64,000 nt of DNA, from positions 65,596,849-65,660,848 of the forward strand of contig CM056383.1 of assembly GCA_029718625.1 (NCBI GenBank). The letters are read 5' to 3'. The first letter of the stretch is position 1, and every line of letters begins with the position of its first letter. The DNA is from Synaphobranchus kaupii. Taxonomy: Eukaryota; Chordata; Actinopteri; Anguilliformes; Synaphobranchidae. This document shows positions 57,791-64,000 of the stretch, piece after piece. The notes below the pieces were generated by a model, which was not told where the DNA came from, did no database searches, and saw nothing but the letters and a program-made list of their open reading frames with translations. The position numbers and the translations under genes were made by a program.

Positions 57791-57792
<2 letters not shown>

Positions 57793-59290
57793 TGCTGTCA
57801 AATTAACGTGTTAACGCCTGTGATTAATGCAAAATGTTTAACAGGTTTATCAGGATCATTCCGTGTCACTTCAACGCGATTTTGCACCCGACCCTCACAG
57901 ATTTAAATTATATTCAGTGTGATGATTTGCCTATATGAGAAACCCCCAGAACTGAATTTTTTTTTGTAATTTGGCTCGTTAATTTTTGACTAATTAGCAT
58001 GACCTCCAAACTTTAAATACTTGTATCTCCAAAGGTATAGCACCTACAAAGCCAAATTTGACATACTTTTAAAGCTCTTCAAATGGCCTCCATTTCATAA
58101 ACTGAAACCAAAATCGTAGCATGAAGTGCAGAGAAAATGCGTAATGAAATGACCTTTGACCTTGAATTACGAAAATGGGTATGCTTCAAATTTCATAATT
58201 TTTTTTCAAATGTTAGTTTATGATGTAAGCAACAATCGTTTGTGATGGCCGCTCTTAAACTTTTGCAGTTATGATCTGAAGATAGCCTGTCCAGGAAAAA
58301 AAAAAACATATTTACTGTAAAGAGCGATAGATAGGTGCCAGCACTAAACTCACAGTCCTGGCAGGAAGATTTGCAGAAGCTGTTTCCAGTGCTTTGCTTT
58401 GGGAGCTGCAACATGTTATGAGTCATTTGACAAAGTATTCTGACATGCTGCATCCTTGCCTGTTAGTGAGTGGGGTGTGCAAAGTGGAACCACAACAGGT
58501 GCTATAGAGTCACGCACAGATGGAATGGATCCACTTCTGGAGCACTGTATATAATTATTACAACTAACTAACAACTAACAGATATAACATGTACTCGGTT
58601 GCAATTAAAAGTACTCTATCAGGGATGCTTTTACACTGTAGGAACCCCTGAAAGTGTGTGGCATTCCCCTTGCCAGGGCCCTCGGAGAGATTGAAGAGGC
58701 AACGTTAGCTTCTCTACAAAGACAGATTGGAACAACATGAGAGGTAGAGAGGGCCGTGGAGTCCAAATTAACACCTGCAGGTCCTGTTGCCTGCTACCAG
58801 TACACAGAATATAGAGCCAAAAACAGGGAGACTCAGCTGCTTGTACAAGCAGGGAAGGCAGACTGTTGTATATACACTTGTCACTGTTATCTTTTTCGGA
58901 GCCTGGGGTGGCAACGAATGAACTCGTCCTGTCCAACACTACCAGACAACAGGTCTGACGCTGGCTGTACAGCTATCCTCGGCATTTTCTCAGTTATTAG
59001 TTGAACATGGATTCCAAATTGGTAGAGCACAGTTGGCTTTGACCCTCCAAAGTAGTGCGGTCTTAACTCAAGCCAGGGTTGTTCAGGTTATAGCTCACAG
59101 GGCACCAACATGTTACTAGTTGTATGTGAAAGATGTGCTTAGTTCTCCTGTAGTGGTCTATGTGTCTTGTGCTCTGGAATAAAATCATTGGCTTGGAGAC
59201 ACATTTTTCAGGAGTGCCCACTCTTTCATGCCTGCTTGCATAGTGGTAACACAAGAGCATACTTAATTTAAAATATTTTATGTAGCATAC
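57791..59290. other. Non-coding segment, nothing firmly recognised
   Basis: Opposed frames at 58631-59004 are open over 80-100 codons on both strands but show no domain or splice context. Confidence 0.4.
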
Positions 59291-59296
59291 ATTTAA

Positions 59297-59543
59297 AGCT
59301 CAGTAGGCAAATTTGAAAATATACAAGGCGAAAAGACTTCCCCCTTTTGCACTCCTCCCTCCTATCTCTCTCCTAAGCCCCTCCCACGGAATTATGCTCC
59401 AGTACAAGCATGGGTAGACAGGGAGTACAGAACCCAGGACACTCAGAGAAACCTGATTTTTTCTCAGAACACTTGATTTATTGATAAGCAAATTTAGTAA
59501 TTTTTCCAAAATTATATCGAAAAAAATCTTGCCTACTGCATCT
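59297..59543. mobile_element. TTAA-flanked MITE
   Basis: The inverted ends AGCTCAGTAGGCAAATTTG and CTTGCCTACTGCATCT are bracketed by TTAA at 59293-59296 and 59544-59547. The element is 247 bp and non-coding, like a piggyBac-group MITE; the sequence differs from 15907-16377. Confidence 0.78.
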
Positions 59544-59547
59544 TTAA

Positions 59548-60515
59548 GCAGATAAGTGAGAAATAAGTACAATAGAACAGGCTATTAAAGGGTAATTCCA
59601 CCGCAAAACAACATTAAGCTTATTTAACAGATCAAGGCGCAACTAATTAAGTCTGGTAATGTGTTAAATAAACTGTATATATACAGTATATGCCTTTTAG
59701 GCTAATTATAGCGAGATTTGCTCACACAAAACTGCTGGACAAGTCCTGGACAAATCTCTCCAACTGATAAAGTTGTGGCTGTATCAACATGAATGTAGCC
59801 TTATAACTAACTAGTTAACTATAGCTAACTAGTAAACTACAGAGACACAAATCGGTGATGAAAATATAGTATGAAAGGATGAGAAAGGGGAGGAAACCCC
59901 GGGGCAACATTTATAAACAGTGCGTACGCACAAAAAGGTGCATATGCCACTTTCCCTTGACATGAAAACATTAGCACGTTTACCCAAAACATTAGCACAT
60001 TTACCCAAAGAATGACCTTTGTGCATGCACATTTTGGCGACTCCGATGGCAAAGTTAAATGCAGATAAATGTCCTACAGACCCGTTTCACTCAGTTTATT
60101 TCACTTCATATCAAAGCACACAGCCTTCTAGTAATCATATATCTTGAACATCCGATCCAGGCCTGCATAGTTTCTGTATTTCTGGTGTTCGTCTGAAAGT
60201 CCATATTTAAGCAATTTTATTTGTTATGCCAGAAACAAAACAAAAACAATACAGCCCCTCCGGCCTCTACCACCGTATCGAGCATTTCGATTACTTTGTT
60301 TTGCGGTCTGCCTTCTCCATTTTTCCTGACAATTCATTGGCATGACAAGCTGATTTACATGCATATTTACATCAATATTAATAATCCAAAAAAGAACCCA
60401 TGGACCTTATGGTGTTCTAAGCCAGTGGTTCTCAAACTCTGTTTCCTGTCCTGTGTGAGGTAAACTTGTTGCCATCCTAGATCTGTGCACAGATACTGAG
60501 CTCAGGACATTTCCT
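59548..60515. other. Non-coding segment with repeat G fragment
   Basis: About 59901-59955 (ACATTTATAAACAGTGCGTA, CGCACAAAAAGGTGCATATG) is another fragment of repeat G. No gene. Confidence 0.5.
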
Positions 60516-60518
60516 TTG

Positions 60519-60573
<55 letters not shown>

Positions 60574-60582
60574 GGGGGGGGG
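60519..60582. repeat. (TG)n followed by a 26-base G run
   Basis: TG repeats to 60556 run straight into an unbroken G tract at 60557-60582. The minus-strand Pro/Thr-His repeats predicted here are artefacts. Confidence 0.95.
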
Positions 60583-63555
60583 TCACTATAGCGATACATA
60601 GTGAAATGTAATACATAGCTGCTTTTACACAATGACACATATTTATTGCACCATAATTATAAACAAAAGTGATATTGCATTTAATTTCATTATGTGCTCT
60701 GTCAAAAACACTTATGCTGAAATACGCTAGTATGCGGTTTTCGTGCCACAATTAAATCAGTATGACCAGTAATGACTTTACTCAGGATGCTGGTGGACTC
60801 ATTCATTTTCAGATCCATAAACTCACCCAGTACGAGTGATGATTTTTCCTGTACCTAATGTGCGGCATATCATCATGCATTTCTGGAACGCAAGAGTCTT
60901 CCAGAAATGAAATCAAGTTTTATTAAAGCAACTACATTGCACTTCATTACACATCATTCTCTTCCCCGATATTCCACTGAGAAACAATGTTATATTCTTT
61001 TAAACTGAAACATTGCCTTTAGTTCTGTTCCCCGCTTACAACGTTGTTCCTTTTGACGCTGTTACTTGTTTTCATTTCAGAATATGGAAGGGCCATATTC
61101 TACACGTTACTGTGTATGTATCAGAGGCAATGTTGGTGGATCTCAAGCTCTCCTGTGTGTAACTTCAAAGGTACTTACTTGAGACCCCAGCACTCATGTA
61201 ACCGATAATGTGATTCACTTACTAAGCCTCCAGGCCTGATCCTCTTCATGACTAGTGACTCGTATGTTAGATACCACAGTGACGCCTAGTTACAGACAAT
61301 GGCTCCAATGTCTCCGAATTTCCCCACACCTCTAGTGTAATCCCTTTTTTGCACAAGAAACCCAGAAGGCTAATACTGTCATGGAATAGAACAAGGCCCT
61401 CTGTTTTAATGTGAGCAGCATTGGAGGCCTGTTGTCAATGGCGGAGCGTGTTCGATGGTGATGGAGTCCCTGTTGGCTTTGTGCTAAGTGTTCATCCCTC
61501 AGACAGTGTTAATCATTAGGAAGGTCCAGACTTTATTGGCTCCCTAGAGCTCCCTATCATTTATGGAATACCTATGTTTGTCGAAGTTGGGCCTCCCTTA
61601 CTCCCTACGCTGCGATGTCTGTTCAGCTCCCCGGTGCTCCCCTTGTTATTGACAGAGGCCTCCATGAGATTCTGTGTGAGTAATACCGCATTGCCGGAGA
61701 CTGCCAGGGTCCCTGCAGCAACCAATTTATTGAGAGTAGTCTCCAGAGTGACTCACCTGTAAATGTCTCACTGTACCTTTAATTATCTTTTTTTTTTTTT
61801 TTTTTCCTTCTGTGCTGGATATTCGCTCTATATTGTGAAGAGAAAAGGAGAAAATAAAAAGCAATCCTGGCTAGGGACATCTATATTTAGAGACAGCAGA
61901 CTTGCTTGGAGTACAGCTGTGAATTCTAAAGTTTTAATACAAGCAGCATTTTACACGTGTCTAAATATACATTGTCCTATCTTATACATTTTGTCTTTTT
62001 TAGAAATGAATATCAACTTACTTGACAAAACCTATTTGCTGACAAATGAAACTGAAAATCCATTGTGATATTTTAAATTAACAGTACAGTACCTTATTAT
62101 TAGTGCCTTGTGTCAACAAAACCACAGATGCACATTGTAAGTGGTCAAATTGTAATATGTTTTTTTCTGACTTAGGCCGGATCCTCCACCATACTTTAGC
62201 CAATGAGGTTGGTCTCACAATGTGTATCTGTTTTTAAATGCCGCTGAGGAAGTGGGCTCTTTTTTATAGCTTGAGTGTGATTGTTTCTTTTCTTTCGCGT
62301 ATCTCCATAGCACGGAACAAAAAGTATTCCATGCAAAAGTCACTAAATTCAAAGTGCCTGTCAGCAGTGATTGTTGCCAAGTTAACAGCTAAACCTGTTC
62401 CAGCATATAATTTGGCCGCGGCCTAAAAAAGGAAACAAAATGAAACATCAATCAGACTCGGGAATTAAAAACAATTCACGCTTCCAACTAGGATTAAAAT
62501 GTTAGCTGTATCCTCTTTCTGTTTTTATGAGGAAAAAAACACTAGAGACAAACGCAGCAGTAGGAATATTGGGATGGCAGGTATGCCATCCGCCTGGTTA
62601 CGGCAAGTTTAGCACATTTCAGGGTTTCCTACAGAAATAACCACAATGACCACAGACTCTCAGCCCTTAATAACAGTAACTTCTGCATGTTCTGACCTAT
62701 AATCACACAGAATTCAGGTACAACTTCACACATCCACACAATAAAGCCCCAAACTTTGGTTATTTTGCAGTTTTTTTCTCCTTCTTATTTTTCTTTTTCC
62801 TGTCGATTTCGTGATCACAAATGCTGCTTGCCCACAAATAATAATTCTCCCCATTGGATAACAACATCTGATCAAAGTAGTCTGGTCAAAAAGTAGCCAA
62901 TTGCAGGATACACAGGCAAAATGAACGCTGAAACATGTAATGCTTTTGGCTGACATAAGGACGCAAATACGACATACTTTTGGACATATAACGAAGTGCA
63001 CACATGATGCATGTCACCCAATAGAGTAATCACAACAATATTTCGCAAAAACAATTGTAAACATCGTCATTGCCATCTTTTTGTTGTGTGTAGAAGCTAG
63101 CTTGCTTGCTAAGTAACAATTGGCAAAAAAATACAGCTATTGCTTTTACAGTTGTATAATAATTGTGGGAAGCTCATTTCTATTTTGACATGCATTCTGT
63201 ATAATTTCACATGCAAACCGAACATAATATCGGTTCATGACTTGGATACCTACATGACTACAAGGTAGGCCATGAAAGCCTCTGACTCAGTTTGTAACGG
63301 TTAAACCCAGACAGCTTACTAAGCACCGCTCAGTCTGTGGGGGATATGCGCTCCGTCTGTTGCTACGTAGCTTGGTGGAAGACGCGACATCTTCCGCAGA
63401 CGGGGGTGCCAACAGGGCCGATGTAGCTGTGTTCTCTGGACGAAGCTGCAGTTTGCTAGCTTTGCTAACTTCAGCTCAGTTCAGTTAAAAAATTAAACCA
63501 GTTACCTTGGCTAACGTTAGTGTACCTAGCTAGCCAGCACTGCCATATGTGCTAG
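60583..63555. other. Non-coding segment with repeat D copy 2
   Basis: The only matches seen are at 62620-62670 to 12088-12145, and a T run at 61789-61805. The rest is unassigned. Confidence 0.45.
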
Positions 63556-63559
63556 TGTA

Positions 63560-63826
63560 CCATCTCAGACTGTAAAATTTTCAACCCACTTGATTATTTA
63601 CTGTGTTATATCCCTCATTACATTCTGCTGCCATCGGGGAGTTTTTTCTCGCCACCGTTTGAGTGTTTTTCTCCTCAATAGGGAGTTTTTTATTACGGCG
63701 CTTGCTGTTCGGGGGGTTCAGGTTTTTGTCCAATCCTCCTTCTGTTTCTCTGTACAGCGTCTTTGTGACAGTTCTCTGTAAAAAGCGCTATGCAAAATAA
63801 ATGTAATTGAATTGAATATGCCATCC
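63560..63826 (+). mobile_element. Retroelement 3' end (LINE/SINE tail)
   Basis: The segment runs through CTGCCATCGGGGAGTTTTTT, CTCCTCAATAGGGAGTTTT, GCGTCTTTGTGACAGTTCTC and TGTAAAAAGCGCTATGCAAA to AATAAATGTAATTGAATTGA. The ending AAAGCGCTATNCAAATAAA plus an ATTGAATTG tail is typical of teleost L2/CR1-type LINE 3' ends and of SINEs that use them. Confidence 0.7.
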
Positions 63827-64000
63827 GTGATAGTCATTAAGATTAGCTGGACTACTAACACATTCTCTCTTATGGGATAACGCTAGCTGGAACAGCTGTA
63901 AGTTACCATATAGACTAGATGAAAATAGCTGAAACTATAATGCATTGTCTTGATATATTAGTTAGTCTGCAAATATATACCTACCATGACCTAGCATCAC
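63827..64000. other. Non-coding segment at window end
   Basis: No supported feature; the window ends within AT-rich sequence. Confidence 0.5.

Noticed and set aside
58631..59004. Opposed frames of 82 and 102 codons
   Set aside because: Both strands are open, with no recognisable domain, no splice signals and no codon bias that I could see.

Overview
This is vertebrate nuclear DNA, almost certainly from a ray-finned fish. It has no operons and no long intact open reading frames. It is AT-rich and packed with repeats typical of teleosts: Tc1/mariner elements of several families, including a Sleeping Beauty-like terminal repeat; hAT and PIF/Harbinger non-autonomous elements; Ty3/gypsy-type solo LTRs; tRNA-headed and 5S-headed SINEs; L2 and L1 LINE debris; and long CA, TA and ATT microsatellites. 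I found no intact protein-coding gene, no functional tRNA or rRNA gene and no CRISPR array. The window reads as an intergenic or large intronic region.

Layout. 0.5-4 kb: two decayed copies of an IS630/Tc1-superfamily DDE transposase, the second still showing an N-terminal helix-turn-helix exon with a splice donor. 4-11 kb: Tc1 ends, a tRNA-derived SINE, a 735-bp near-perfect palindrome inside a TA microsatellite, and a 291-bp hAT MITE with an exact 8-bp target duplication. 14-17 kb: a 5' fragment of an L1-type LINE and an LTR-like stretch interrupted by a TTAA-flanked MITE. 19.8-23 kb: a Tc1 remnant, a CpG-rich block and a solo LTR. 23.8-26 kb: a non-autonomous Harbinger element broken by a 443-bp repeat with a 9-bp duplication. 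28.2-30.1 kb: a Tc1 element with both termini whose transposase remnant is split by a 1-kb solo LTR. 31-43 kb: SINEs, an L2 fragment, a 5S-derived SINE and a 731-bp solo LTR with a 5-bp duplication. 43-47 kb: Tc1 transposase remnant and nested Harbinger/hAT debris.

The most gene-like object is at about 48.28-52.54 kb on the + strand. It is a nine-exon decayed gene with preserved splice sites but several frameshifts and at least one stop. It includes a SAM-domain exon and resembles the teleost family usually annotated as uncharacterised or SAMD3-like proteins. Its 5' end abuts a truncated Sleeping Beauty-type inverted repeat, and two of its introns carry later insertions with clean target duplications.

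The rest, 53-64 kb, holds a 606-bp composite Tc1 MITE, another Tc1 transposase remnant, a TTAA MITE, microsatellites and a LINE tail. The nesting relations give a relative insertion order, which is the main interpretable biology here. Family names are from recognition only; no database search was possible.
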